A DNA stretch of 64,000 bases, from positions 118,911 through 182,910 of the forward strand of contig NZ_BBXE01000026.1 in the NCBI RefSeq assembly GCF_001570565.1, given 5' to 3'. Shown in pieces: positions 50,484 through 59,619 of the stretch (its first letter is position 1; each line of letters opens with the position of its first letter). Under the pieces are notes generated by a model. The model was not told the DNA's origin. It did no database searches and saw only the letters and a list, made by a program, of their open reading frames with translations. The stretch is from Herbidospora yilanensis. Lineage in GTDB: Bacteria; Actinomycetota; Actinomycetes; Streptosporangiales; Streptosporangiaceae. Position numbers and translations under genes: made by a program.

Positions 50484-53213
50484 ATGGCCTCGCCGTCTGG
50501 GCTCTGCCCGGAGCCCGACCCGTGTGAGCCGCTGCCACGGCTGTTCACCGACCTCGGCACCGGCTCCGGCGGGTTGTCCGACCGGGAGGCCGCCCGGCGC
50601 CTGGTCGCCTATGGGCCCAACGAGGTGCGCCGCCGGGAACACGCGTCCTTGGCACACGAGGTGGTCGTGCAACTCGTGCATCCTCTGGCGCTGCTGCTCT
50701 GGGGTGCCGGAGCCCTCGCGTTCGTGGCGGGCACGGCGGTCCTGGGCTGGGCCATCCTGGCCGTCGTCGCGCTCAACGCGGCCTTCGCCCTGCTCCAGGA
50801 GCGGCAGGCCGAGCGGGCGGTCGAGGAACTGGCCCAATACCTGCCCGAACACGCCCGGGTGGTGCGCGACGGTCAAGATCGCACGGTGGACGCCCGCGAC
50901 CTGGTGCGCGGAGATCTGCTCGTCCTCGACGAGGGCGACAAGGTGCCGGCCGACGCGCGCCTGGTCGAGGGTGCGCTGGAGGTCGACCTGTCGATGTTGA
51001 CGGGCGAGTCGGCTCCGGTGGACCGGGTGGCGGCCGACTCCGAGGAGGGGCTGCCCGCGCTCAGGGAGCCGAACCTCGTCTTCAGCGGCACCATGTGCAC
51101 GGGCGGGCAGGCCAAGGGGGTCGTGTTCGCCACCGGCGGCCACACGGAGCTGGGCCGGATCGCCGCGCTCAGCCAGCGCGCCCGCCGCGAGACCAGTCCG
51201 CTGGAGCGCCAGGTTCAGCGGGTCGCCTGGCTGATCGCCGCCGTGGCGATCGGGATGGGTGCCGTGTTCCTCCTGGTGGGGGCGCTGGCCGGGCTGCCGC
51301 TCGCGGATGCGCTGCTGTTCGCGATCGGGCTGCTGGTGGCCAACGTACCGGAAGGACTGCTGCCGACGATCACGCTCGCCCTGGCCGTCGGAGTACGGGT
51401 GCTGGCCCGGCAGGGGGCGGTGGTCAAGCGGCTGAGCGCGGTCGAGACCCTGGGCTCGACCGACGTGATCTGCACCGACAAGACCGGCACGCTGACGGCC
51501 AACCAGATGCGGCTGCGCGCGCTCTGGACCCCGGACGACGCCGGAAAGGGCCGGCTGGGACGGGCGGCGGCCGAATGCACCACGGTCGACCACGCCGAGC
51601 AGGGGCTCGTCGGCGACCCCACCGAGATCGCCCTGGTGGAAGGGTGCACCGGCTGGGCCGAGGGCCGGGAGGGCGGGACCGCGGGCCGGGACGCCCGGCG
51701 CCTGGCCCTGTTCCGGTTCGACGCCCGTCGACGGCTGATGTCCGTGGTGACCACCGAGCCGGGCCGGCCCACAGTGGTCGTGAAGGGCGCCCCCGAGGCG
51801 GTGCTGGCCCGCACGGACGATCCGCCCTCGGGAGGCCCCGCCCGGCAGCGGGTTCTGGCGGCCGTCGCGGACATGGCCGGGCGTGGACTGCGGGTCCTGG
51901 CGGTCGCGGTCCGGGACCTCGCGCCGGGCGAGGTGCCGCGGCAACGCCAGGACGCCGAGCGGGACCTGCGCCTGGTGGGCCTGGTCGGCCTCTACGACCC
52001 GCCCCGCCCCGAGGTCGCCGACGCGGTGCGCCGCTGCCACACCGCCGGGCTCCGGGTACACGTCGTGACCGGCGACAACGGCATCACCGCGACGGCGGTG
52101 GCCCGGGAGGTCGGCATCGGCGCACCGGACCTGGTGACGGTGGCCGACTCGGAAACCCTGGACGACGCCGCCCTGGACCGGCTGCTGGGCGGGCAGGCCG
52201 AGGTCGTCTTCGCCCGGTCGTCGCCGGAGACCAAGCTGAAGATCGCCGACGCCCTGCGCGCACAGGGCCGGGTCGTGGCGATGACCGGGGACGGCGCCAA
52301 CGACGCCCCCGCCCTCCACCGGGCGGACATCGGGGTGGCGATGGGCCGCTCGGGCACGGGCGTGGCCCGTGAGGCGGCCACCATGGTGCTCACCGACGAC
52401 AGCTTCGCCACCATCGTCACGGCCATCGAGTCGGGGCGGCGGGTCTACGACAACGTCCGCAAGTTCATCCAGTACATCTTCGCCCACGCCGTACCGGAGA
52501 TCGTGCCGTTCCTGGTGTTCGCGCTGAGCGGCGGCGCCGTCCCCATTCCGCTGACGGTGCTCCAGATCCTCGCCATCGACCTGGGCACCGACACCCTGCC
52601 CGCGCTCGCGCTCGGCCGCGAACCGGCCGAACCCGGCATCATGTCCCGGCCTCCCCGCTCCCGGTCCCACGGCGTCATCTCGCGGCGGATGTTGCTGCGG
52701 GCCTGGGGAACCATCGGCGTCCTCTCCGCGATCCTGGTCATGACCGCCTTCTTCTACGTGTTGTGGCGGGCCGGTTGGCGGCCCGGCGACCCGACCGGTG
52801 TGGGCGCCCCGTTGCACCACGCCTACCTGACCGCCACGACCGCGACCTTCGCGGGCCTGGTTGCCTGCCAGATCGGCACCGCCATGGCGGTCCGGACGGA
52901 GCACGCCTCCCTGCGCCAGGTGGGCCCGTTCACCAATCCGATGTTGCTGGGCGGGATCGCCGTGGAGGTGGCCTTCGCCGCCGCGCTGATCTACCTGCCG
53001 CCTCTCCAGCGGCTGTTCGGTACGGCGGCCCTCCCCCTCGACGTCCTGCTGCTCGTCCTGTGCTTCCCCGTCCTCATCTGGGGGTCGGACGAACTGCGGC
53101 GGTGGGCGGGCCGCCGAGGTCCCCCAAGTGAAGGACCTTCGCCCCAGGCGCGGGCACCGTCCGCACTGTGGGATGGAGACAGGAGTTGTGCCGAGAAAGG
53201 GAGCAGACCATGA
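50484..53213 (+). CDS. cation-transporting P-type ATPase (CtpF-like)
   Basis: A 909-residue P2-type ATPase. D332 in [13 protein letters not shown] is the phosphorylated aspartate. The actuator motif is LTGESAPV, the ion-site segment in helix 4 is [17 protein letters not shown], and the hinge [24 protein letters not shown] fits calcium- or Na/K-type pumps and mycobacterial CtpF, a DosR-regulon member. It ends in a divergent tail after the last membrane segment, and its stop overlaps the start of the universal stress protein gene. Confidence 0.92.
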   Translation: MASPSGLCPEPDPCEPLPRLFTDLGTGSGGLSDREAARRLVAYGPNEVRRREHASLAHEVVVQLVHPLALLLWGAGALAFVAGTAVLGWAILAVVALNAAFALLQERQAERAVEELAQYLPEHARVVRDGQDRTVDARDLVRGDLLVLDEGDKVPADARLVEGALEVDLSMLTGESAPVDRVAADSEEGLPALREPNLVFSGTMCTGGQAKGVVFATGGHTELGRIAALSQRARRETSPLERQVQRVAWLIAAVAIGMGAVFLLVGALAGLPLADALLFAIGLLVANVPEGLLPTITLALAVGVRVLARQGAVVKRLSAVETLGSTDVICTDKTGTLTANQMRLRALWTPDDAGKGRLGRAAAECTTVDHAEQGLVGDPTEIALVEGCTGWAEGREGGTAGRDARRLALFRFDARRRLMSVVTTEPGRPTVVVKGAPEAVLARTDDPPSGGPARQRVLAAVADMAGRGLRVLAVAVRDLAPGEVPRQRQDAERDLRLVGLVGLYDPPRPEVADAVRRCHTAGLRVHVVTGDNGITATAVAREVGIGAPDLVTVADSETLDDAALDRLLGGQAEVVFARSSPETKLKIADALRAQGRVVAMTGDGANDAPALHRADIGVAMGRSGTGVAREAATMVLTDDSFATIVTAIESGRRVYDNVRKFIQYIFAHAVPEIVPFLVFALSGGAVPIPLTVLQILAIDLGTDTLPALALGREPAEPGIMSRPPRSRSHGVISRRMLLRAWGTIGVLSAILVMTAFFYVLWRAGWRPGDPTGVGAPLHHAYLTATTATFAGLVACQIGTAMAVRTEHASLRQVGPFTNPMLLGGIAVEVAFAAALIYLPPLQRLFGTAALPLDVLLLVLCFPVLIWGSDELRRWAGRRGPPSEGPSPQARAPSALWDGDRSCAEKGSRP
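53132..53145. promoter_or_regulatory. DosR-like box inside the P-type ATPase 3' end
   Basis: AGGACCTTCGCCCC agrees with 11 of 14 positions of GGGACTTTCGTCCC and lies 65 bp upstream of the universal stress protein start, inside the ATPase tail. It could drive the USP independently of the ATPase promoter. Confidence 0.4.
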
Positions 53214-54061
53214 GTCCGATCATCGTCGCCGGAGCCGACGGATCCGTGTCCGCGCTCGCCGCCGTCGAATACGCGGCTCAGGACGCGGCCCGGCGGGGTG
53301 GAGCGCTCCGTATCGTGTACGTCCGGGAGCCGTGGGCGGGCGTGCGGTTGAGAGATCTGGACGCGATCGAGCAAGACCACGGGGCACAGGTCCTGGCCAC
53401 CGCCGAACGGCGCGCCCGCGCCCGCGTGCCCGATCTTGAGATCAGCGCCCGCGTGGCCACCGGTGACGTGGTCAACCGGTTGAAGGACGAGGCCGAGAGG
53501 GCCGACACGATCGTGGTCGGTTCCCGGGGCGTGGGGGGCTTCGCCGGCATGGTCCTCGGATCGGTCGGCCTGGGTCTGGCGGGGCGCACCCCCGGCCCGG
53601 TCGTCGTGGTGCGCGAGGCCGTCGCCGACACCCGGGGAAAGGTGCTGGTCGGCTACGACGGGACCGAGGACGCCGACGTGGCGCTGGAGTTCGCCTTCGC
53701 CGAGGCCGATCGTCGCGGAGCGGGCCTGGAGGCGGTGTACGCCTGGCGACCGCCGTCGTTCACCTCCCTGGGCGCCGGATACGACAACCTGATCCACTGC
53801 GTGTACGAGGAACGCAACGATTTCGTGCGGCAGAAGTTCATGGCCTGGCAGGGCAAACATCCCAACGTGGCGTCCGCGCAGACCGGGGTGAGCGGGCACC
53901 CGGTGGAGGCACTGTCGGACATGTCCCGCACGGCCGATCTGGTGATCGCGGGATGTCGTGGCCTCGGTTCGTTCGCGGGGGCGATGCTGGGCTCGGTCGG
54001 CCACGGCCTGCTGCACCACGCCCACTGCCCGGTCGCCATCGTGTCGGCCGACGTGAAGTAG
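53210..54061 (+). CDS. tandem-domain universal stress protein
   Basis: A 283-residue two-USP-domain protein. Domain 1 has [20 protein letters not shown] and the nucleotide loop [17 protein letters not shown]; domain 2 has [16 protein letters not shown] and [18 protein letters not shown], where a Cys stands in the loop. ATG 53210 overlaps the ATPase stop (TGA 53211-53213) and is followed after 10 bp by the CBS-BON gene, giving a ctpF-usp-CBS unit. Confidence 0.92.
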   Translation: MSPIIVAGADGSVSALAAVEYAAQDAARRGGALRIVYVREPWAGVRLRDLDAIEQDHGAQVLATAERRARARVPDLEISARVATGDVVNRLKDEAERADTIVVGSRGVGGFAGMVLGSVGLGLAGRTPGPVVVVREAVADTRGKVLVGYDGTEDADVALEFAFAEADRRGAGLEAVYAWRPPSFTSLGAGYDNLIHCVYEERNDFVRQKFMAWQGKHPNVASAQTGVSGHPVEALSDMSRTADLVIAGCRGLGSFAGAMLGSVGHGLLHHAHCPVAIVSADVK

Positions 54062-54071
54062 GGAGGCGTCG

Positions 54072-54704
54072 ATGGCTGTCACGGTCGAGGAGGTCATGAC
54101 CTGGCAGGTGATCTCGGTCCGGGAGGACACCTGCTTCAAGGAGGTCGCGGCCAAGCTCTTCGAACACGGGGTGACGACGGTCCCCGTGCTCGACGCGGGC
54201 GGCGGCGTGGCCGGCGTCGTCTCGGAGGCGGACCTGCTGCGCACCGAGGAGTTCCGGGGCGGCCTGGCGCCCACCGACTCCCACGTCACCTGGCGGGCCG
54301 CCGGCACCAGCGCCGGTGACCTGATGTCGGCTCCGGCGATCACCGTCACGCCGGAGACGTCGGTGACGGTGGCGGCCCGCGTCATGAACGCGTGCGGGAT
54401 CAAGAGCCTCCCGGTGGTGACCGCCGACGGGCGCCTGCTGGGCATCGTCAGCCGCCATGACGTGCTCAAGGTGTTCGTCCGCTCCGACGAAGATCTGGAG
54501 CGCCAGATCAGGGTCGAGGTGCTGAACCGGGCCCTGTGGATGGACACGACGCGGGTGCACGTCGCCGTCGTGGACGGGGTGGTGACGCTCTCGGGGCGGA
54601 TGTGCCTCCGGCGGGACGCCGTGATCGCGGTCTGGATGACCCGTCAGGTGAACGGGGTCGTCGACGTGATCGACGAGATCGACTGCGACCGGGACCCCGA
54701 CTGA
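54072..54704 (+). CDS. CBS-BON protein (Hrp1-like with BON)
   Basis: A 210-residue protein with two CBS motifs (VEEVMTWQVISVREDTCFKE and GDLMSAPAITVTPETSVTVA) followed by a BON domain (VRSDEDLERQIRVEVLNRAL, HVAVVDGVVTLSGRM). CBS pairs bind adenosyl nucleotides; BON domains bind phospholipids or act in ligand-gated proteins. Hrp1 of M. tuberculosis (CBS only) is strongly hypoxia-induced. It converges on the next USP gene. Confidence 0.88.
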   Translation: MAVTVEEVMTWQVISVREDTCFKEVAAKLFEHGVTTVPVLDAGGGVAGVVSEADLLRTEEFRGGLAPTDSHVTWRAAGTSAGDLMSAPAITVTPETSVTVAARVMNACGIKSLPVVTADGRLLGIVSRHDVLKVFVRSDEDLERQIRVEVLNRALWMDTTRVHVAVVDGVVTLSGRMCLRRDAVIAVWMTRQVNGVVDVIDEIDCDRDPD

Positions 54705-54710
54705 GGGTCC
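54692..54710. terminator. small hairpin between convergent CBS-BON and USP genes
   Basis: GGACCC (54692-54697) and GGGTCC (54705-54710) flank a 7-base loop at the end of the CBS-BON gene. It may act as a weak bidirectional terminator. Confidence 0.35.
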
Positions 54711-54729
54711 ACCGGTGCCGGCGACGCCG

Positions 54730-55614
54730 TCAGCGCGCGGCCCCGACCCGTACGACGGCGATCGGGCAGGGAGCCAGGTGCAGCAACGCCTGGCTGACCG
54801 ACCCGAGCACCATCCCCGACAGGACGCCGTGCCCGTGCGATCCGACCACCAGCAGGTCGGCCGAACCGGCGGCGTGGCGCAGCACGTCGACGGGATGCCC
54901 TTCGACGACCTCCATCGACACCTGGACGTCGGGGTACCTGTCCCGGCGGCCCGCCAGCGCCTCCGCCAGGCCCCGCGTGCTGATCTCCGGCTCCTCGCCC
55001 ACGGTCGCGTTCGCGGCGATCTGCCGGCAGTTCCAGGCGAGCACGGCACGCAGGCGGGCCCTGTGCGTCGCCGCCTCGTCGAACGCGAAGTCCAGGACCG
55101 TCTCCTGCGCCTCCGACGCGTCGACGCCGACGACCACCACCCCGTGGGGCTCGGGGTTCGCACCGCGCACGACGACCACGTCACAGTGAGCGTGGCCGGC
55201 CACCCCCTGTGTCACCGACCCGATGAGCAGGCCGCGAAGCGAACCGAGTCCCGTGCTTCCCATGACGAGCAGATCGGCCCCCTGGGAGGCCTCGATGAGT
55301 TTCCGCCGCGGGTCGCCGCCGAGCAGCGAGGTTCCGGTGACGACGTCCTGCGCGGCGTGCCGGGCGGCGTGCACGGCCTCCGTGAGCGCGGTCTCGCCGC
55401 CCTGGCGCATCCAGGTGCCGATGCTCGCGACGCCCCCCGACAGGCCGTCTTGCAGGCACCATTCGGGAACGACGTTCACGATCTTCAACGGGACCCCGCG
55501 AAGGACTGCCTCCCTGGCCGCCCATTCGGCCGCCGCGACACCGGGCGGCAGCCCGTCGACTCCGACAACGATCACGTCATCCTCGAATCGCTCAGTGTAG
55601 TCAATTGCCTTCAT
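54730..55614 (-). CDS. tandem-domain universal stress protein
   Basis: A 294-residue two-USP-domain protein with an acidic N-terminal extension (MKAIDYTERFEDDV). Domain 1 has VGVDGLPPGVAAAEWA and the nucleotide loop MGSTGLGSLRGLLIGSV; domain 2 has VGVDASEAQETVLDFA and GSHGHGVLSGMVLGSVS. The ATP-binding motifs are intact in both. It lies 20 bp downstream of the SulP gene on the same strand, probably in one transcript. Confidence 0.91.
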   Translation of the reverse strand: MKAIDYTERFEDDVIVVGVDGLPPGVAAAEWAAREAVLRGVPLKIVNVVPEWCLQDGLSGGVASIGTWMRQGGETALTEAVHAARHAAQDVVTGTSLLGGDPRRKLIEASQGADLLVMGSTGLGSLRGLLIGSVTQGVAGHAHCDVVVVRGANPEPHGVVVVGVDASEAQETVLDFAFDEAATHRARLRAVLAWNCRQIAANATVGEEPEISTRGLAEALAGRRDRYPDVQVSMEVVEGHPVDVLRHAAGSADLLVVGSHGHGVLSGMVLGSVSQALLHLAPCPIAVVRVGAAR

Positions 55615-55634
55615 ATTGTGACATGACCCAGTTC

Positions 55635-57308
55635 TCAGGGGTGGCTTGAGCGCCACTCTTCGTAGGCGGCGACCGTGGTGGGAAGGGTGGGAAACAGGAA
55701 CTCCTCCCCGATCGACCGGCTCAGTCCATAGGAATCCAGATACTCACGAAGGTCCCGCTTGACCCGCGCCAAGCCGAAGACGATCCCGCGCCTGGCGAGT
55801 TCCGCTCGCAGGGATTCGACGGCGTCCAGAGCGGTGATGTCGACCTCCACGTTGGCCTCGACGTTGAGCACGAACCACCGGACCGGGCCGTCATGGTCGT
55901 CGACCGAGGCCAGGGCGCGACGGCGGAAGTCCTCGGCGTTGGCGAAGAACAGCGGCGAGTCGTAGCGATAGATGACGAGACCGGGAATCGTGTGGGCCTG
56001 GGGGTAGTCGTCGATGTCGTGCATGCCGGCGAGGCCGGGGACGAGCCCCAGGACGGCGTCGTGTGGGCGGGCGATCCGGGCCAGCATCTCGGCGACCGAC
56101 AGGGCGACGGCGAGGAGCACCCCGTACAGGATGTCGAGGAGCAGCACGCTCAGGCAGGTGGCCGCCGCGAGGAGGAATTCACTTCGGCGGAAGGCCAGCA
56201 GGCGGCGGAACTGCCCGATGTCGATGAGGCGGGTCGCGGCGAAGATGACGATGGCGCCCAGCGCGGCAACGGGAAACCAGGCCAGCAGCGGCCCGGCGGC
56301 GACCAGCACGACGACCACCGCGACCAGGCTGACCAGGGAATAGACCTGAGTCCGTGCGCCGGCCGTCACGCCGAGGGCGGTCCGGCTGCCGCTGCTGCTG
56401 ATCGGGAAGCCGCGCAGCACTCCGGCGCCGAGGTTGGCGACCCCCAGGGCGAGCAACTCCCTGTTGGCGTCGATGCGCTGGTTGCGGCGGGCCGCGAACG
56501 ACCGGCCGGTGAGCATGTTGTCGCTGTAGCCGACGAGCAGCACCCCGACCGCGGGCAGGATCAGTTCACTCCATCCGGAGGGAGTCGGAAGCTGGGGTGC
56601 CGGTAGCCCGGCGGGGATCCGGCCGATCACCGCGATACCGGCCCTTTCCAGCCCGAACATCGCCACGACCACCGTGGCCAGCAACACTGCCAGCAGGGGG
56701 CCGGGGAAAGCGGGCAGCAGCCGGTCCAGCAGAAAGAGGAAGCACAACACGACCACGGCGAACAGCAGCGTCCACAGGTCCAGGTGACCGATGCCGACGG
56801 CGAAGGACGCCAACTCCTCGAAGAAGGTGTCCCCCGAGACGCGGACCCCCGTGATCCGCTCCAGCTGACTCATGATCATGGTGAGGCCGAGACCCGTCAG
56901 GTAGCCGATCAGGACCGGACGGGAAAGCAGATCGGCGACGAAGCCCATCCGCAACAACCAGCAGATCAGTGCGAGCACGCCCACCACGATGGCCAGCGCG
57001 GCGGCCAACTGGGCGTACCGGACGGGATCACCGGCCGCCAGCGGCCCGATCGTGACAGCGGTCATCAGCGCGGTCGACGACTCGGGCCCCATGGACAGTT
57101 GCCTGGACGAACCGAACAGCGGATAGAGCGCCAGCGCCGGAAGCGCCGCCCACAACCCGGCCACCGGAGGCAGGCCGGCCACGGTCGCGTACGCCATCAC
57201 CTGCGGCACCAGGTATCCGGCCACGGTGAGCCCGGCGAGCAGATCGCCCCGAACCCAGGCCCGCCGGTATTCCCGCAGGTCGGATATCACTTTCGGCGCA
57301 TGGATCAT
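55635..57308 (-). CDS. SulP/SLC26 anion transporter
   Basis: A 557-residue membrane protein with about 12 hydrophobic segments. The SulP signature lies near the N-terminus (AGLTVAGYLVPQVMAYATVA, GLPPVAGLWAALPAL), and a C-terminal STAS domain covers about residues 435-550 (VIYRYDSPLFFANAEDFRRR, DITALDAVESLRAELARRG). It would carry sulphate, bicarbonate or dicarboxylate. Rv1739c and related SulP proteins are known in mycobacteria. It is followed by a universal stress protein in the same direction and is divergent from the USP at 57428. Confidence 0.9.
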   Translation of the reverse strand: MIHAPKVISDLREYRRAWVRGDLLAGLTVAGYLVPQVMAYATVAGLPPVAGLWAALPALALYPLFGSSRQLSMGPESSTALMTAVTIGPLAAGDPVRYAQLAAALAIVVGVLALICWLLRMGFVADLLSRPVLIGYLTGLGLTMIMSQLERITGVRVSGDTFFEELASFAVGIGHLDLWTLLFAVVVLCFLFLLDRLLPAFPGPLLAVLLATVVVAMFGLERAGIAVIGRIPAGLPAPQLPTPSGWSELILPAVGVLLVGYSDNMLTGRSFAARRNQRIDANRELLALGVANLGAGVLRGFPISSSGSRTALGVTAGARTQVYSLVSLVAVVVVLVAAGPLLAWFPVAALGAIVIFAATRLIDIGQFRRLLAFRRSEFLLAAATCLSVLLLDILYGVLLAVALSVAEMLARIARPHDAVLGLVPGLAGMHDIDDYPQAHTIPGLVIYRYDSPLFFANAEDFRRRALASVDDHDGPVRWFVLNVEANVEVDITALDAVESLRAELARRGIVFGLARVKRDLREYLDSYGLSRSIGEEFLFPTLPTTVAAYEEWRSSHP

Positions 57309-57427
57309 GACTGTCAGTCTCGCACCCGGCGGGGCTGGGGTCCCGCCTCAAAGGGCACCCCGGCTCCGGGGTCCATCTGGCCGTGGGGGGAGAGTGGAAG
57401 AGAACCGAAGAACGGCGGGTGAGACGT
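57309..57427. promoter_or_regulatory. divergent promoter region SulP / USP
   Basis: The 119-bp gap carries the promoters of the SulP-USP unit (minus) and the USP-USP-CBS unit (plus). I looked for a DosR-like palindrome here and found none convincing; only GC-rich runs and a gaagagaac-rich ribosome region before 57428 are seen. Confidence 0.35.
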
Positions 57428-58273
57428 ATGACCACGATGAACGGGGTCGTCATCGGCTACGACGGCTCAGATTTCGCGATGCAGGCCCTGGACTGGGCCA
57501 TGGACGAGGCGGAGATGCGGAAACTGCCGCTCACCGTCGCCCACGCCTGGCACTGGCCCTACGGTGAGGCCACCGACGACGCCGAAGACCACCTGCGCCG
57601 GGCCGCCGACCACGTGCTCTGGCACGGCGTCTCGTGCGCGCGGGCGACCAGCTCGGTGACGGAGATCAAGGGCGAGTTGTGGAAGGGCTCGGCCGGCGAC
57701 CAGCTCGTGGCCCTGTCCGGGGCGGCGGACCTGCTCGTGGTCGGCTCCCGGGGGCTGAGCCGGGTGCCGTCCATGATGATCGGCTCGGTCGCCGGCCACG
57801 TCGCCGCCTACGCCGCCTGCCCGGCTCTGGTCGTACGCGGACCGGGCCCCATCCCGGCCCCGCTCGATCCGGGCCCCGTCGTCGTGGGGGTCGACGGGGC
57901 ACCCGGAGGGAGAGCCCGGCCGGTGGTCGAGTTCGCCTTCGCCGAGGCCGCGCTCCGGCAGATTCCGCTGGTGGCGGTCCGGTGCGGCCTGACCGCCCCG
58001 TCGTTCGGCACCTCGATGCCGCTCGTTCCCGACCTGACCCTGGCGGAGGAGGAACTCGCGGAGGCGCTCACCGCCTGGCAGGAGCGCTACCCGGAGGTCC
58101 GGGTCAGCGCCAGGGTCACCCTCGACGCCCCGCGTGAGGCCCTGACCCGCCTGTCGAGGCAGGCCGGCCTCGTGGTGGTGGGACGCCGCCGCTTCGGCCA
58201 CCTGGGCACGACCGCCGCCCCGGTGCTCCGGCACGCCTCCTGCCCCGTCGCCGTGGCCGCGATGGCGGACTGA
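57428..58273 (+). CDS. tandem-domain universal stress protein, divergent second domain
   Basis: A 281-residue two-USP-domain protein. Domain 1 begins VVIGYDGSDFAMQALDWAMD and has the loop GSRGLSRVPSMMIGSVA. Domain 2 begins VGVDGAPGGRARPVVEFAFA, but its nucleotide loop (VVGRRRFGHLGTTAAPV) lacks the usual G-x2-G-x9-G pattern, so it may not bind ATP. It is the most divergent of the five USPs. ATG 57428 follows directly after a cgggtgag region; it is first of a USP-USP-CBS unit. Confidence 0.88.
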   Translation: MTTMNGVVIGYDGSDFAMQALDWAMDEAEMRKLPLTVAHAWHWPYGEATDDAEDHLRRAADHVLWHGVSCARATSSVTEIKGELWKGSAGDQLVALSGAADLLVVGSRGLSRVPSMMIGSVAGHVAAYAACPALVVRGPGPIPAPLDPGPVVVGVDGAPGGRARPVVEFAFAEAALRQIPLVAVRCGLTAPSFGTSMPLVPDLTLAEEELAEALTAWQERYPEVRVSARVTLDAPREALTRLSRQAGLVVVGRRRFGHLGTTAAPVLRHASCPVAVAAMAD

Positions 58274-58298
58274 GACACCTCGGGAAGGGAGAACGACC

Positions 58299-59153
58299 AT
58301 GACCTCGACCATCGTCGTGGGCGTCGACGGATCGGCGCCCTCGCTCGCCGCAGTGGAGTACGCGGCGCGCGACGCGGCCCGCAGGAACGCCGCGCTGCGC
58401 ATCATCCACGTGTGGCCGCCCCTCACCATGGGCGACCGGGAAGTCCACGAGACGGGGCGCAGGCACCATGAGGGCATCGTCGCCGAGGCCCAGCGCCGGG
58501 CCTGGGACGCCGCCCCGGACATCGAGATCAGCGCCCATCTGATCAGGGGCGACGTGATCGACCGGCTCGATCGGGAGGCGATGGGCGCCGACGAGGTCGT
58601 GATCGGCAGCCGCGGCATGGGCGGCTTCGCCGGCCTGATCCTCGGATCGGTCGGCCTGGCCCTCGCCGGCCACACCCCCGCTCCCCTCGTCGTCGTCCGC
58701 AAGCCCTCCCGGCACACCTACGGGGAGATCGTGGCCGGTTACGACGGCAGCGAGGAGTCGGAGACGGCGCTCGACTTCGCCTTCGCCGAGGCCGAACGGC
58801 GCGACGCCCGGCTCAAGCTCGTGTACGCCTGGCAACCCCCGACGCTGGCCGCCTCCGCCGCCGGCTACGGCACCCTGATCCAGAAGATGTTCGACGAGCA
58901 GACGACCTTCGTCTGGCAGCAGCTGGCCCCGTGGACGGAGAAGTTCCCGCACGTCCCGGTCGAGCACACGGGTGTCTGCGGCCACCCGGTCTACGTGTTG
59001 TCGGAGGAGTCCCGCACGGCCGACCTGGTGATCGTCGGTTCACGCGGCCGGGGAGTCATCCGCTCGACCGCTCTGGGATCGGTCGGATACGGCCTGCTGC
59101 ACCGGGCCCACTGCCCGGTCGCCATCGTCACCGAGAAGGAGGACGGACGATGA
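58299..59153 (+). CDS. tandem-domain universal stress protein
   Basis: A 284-residue two-USP-domain protein ([20 protein letters not shown]; loop GSRGMGGFAGLILGSVG in domain 1; VAGYDGSEESETALDFAFAE and GSRGRGVIRSTALGSVG in domain 2). It is a close paralogue of the USP at 41573, sharing GVCGHPVxxLSEESRTxDLV near the C-terminus. It starts with a gggaagggagaa ribosome site and overlaps the next gene by 4 bp. Confidence 0.93.
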   Translation: MTSTIVVGVDGSAPSLAAVEYAARDAARRNAALRIIHVWPPLTMGDREVHETGRRHHEGIVAEAQRRAWDAAPDIEISAHLIRGDVIDRLDREAMGADEVVIGSRGMGGFAGLILGSVGLALAGHTPAPLVVVRKPSRHTYGEIVAGYDGSEESETALDFAFAEAERRDARLKLVYAWQPPTLAASAAGYGTLIQKMFDEQTTFVWQQLAPWTEKFPHVPVEHTGVCGHPVYVLSEESRTADLVIVGSRGRGVIRSTALGSVGYGLLHRAHCPVAIVTEKEDGR

Positions 59154-59617
59154 TCGACCCGACGAAGCTCACCGCCAGTGACGTGATGACCCGGGTGGTC
59201 GTCACGGTCACCCCGGACGAGTCCCCGATCATGGCCTGGGAGCTCATGCGCAAAGGCGGCATCCACCACATCCCGGTCGTCGGCCCCAGCCGCTGGCCAC
59301 ACGGGATCCTGTCGATGCAGGACATCGCCACCAACTGCTCGGGCACGCTGGCCGAGTTGTCCCGCCGCAAGGTGGGCGACCTCATCAAATCGACGCTCAC
59401 GCCCCGCGTCCCGCTCAACCGGCCGCTCGCCGGCGTGGCGGCCGTGATGCTCGACTCCGGTCACGACGCCGTCCCGGTCGTCGACGAGCAGTGCCGGGCC
59501 GTCGGCGTGATCACCACGGTCGACATTCTCCGCGCCGTCGCCGGCCGGATCACGCCGGAGTCCGGCGCGTCCGGCGACGTCCATCCGGCCCTGTTCCGGG
59601 TGGAGCCCGTGACCTGA
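59150..59617 (+). CDS. CBS-domain protein
   Basis: A 155-residue protein of two CBS motifs (ASDVMTRVVVTVTPDESPIM, WELMRKGGIHHIPVVG; LGDLIKST-like VGDLIKSTLTPRVPLNRPLA, VMLDSGHDAVPVVDEQ). It is short, so a stand-alone Bateman module like Hrp1. ATG 59150 overlaps the USP stop. It ends 2 bp before the end of the convergent CBS-BON-Acg gene. Confidence 0.88.
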   Translation: MIDPTKLTASDVMTRVVVTVTPDESPIMAWELMRKGGIHHIPVVGPSRWPHGILSMQDIATNCSGTLAELSRRKVGDLIKSTLTPRVPLNRPLAGVAAVMLDSGHDAVPVVDEQCRAVGVITTVDILRAVAGRITPESGASGDVHPALFRVEPVT

Positions 59618-59619
59618 GA

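Noticed and set aside
57309..57427. DosR-like site in the SulP/USP divergent region
   Set aside because: The best candidate around CTCAAAGGGCACCC agrees at fewer than half the positions.
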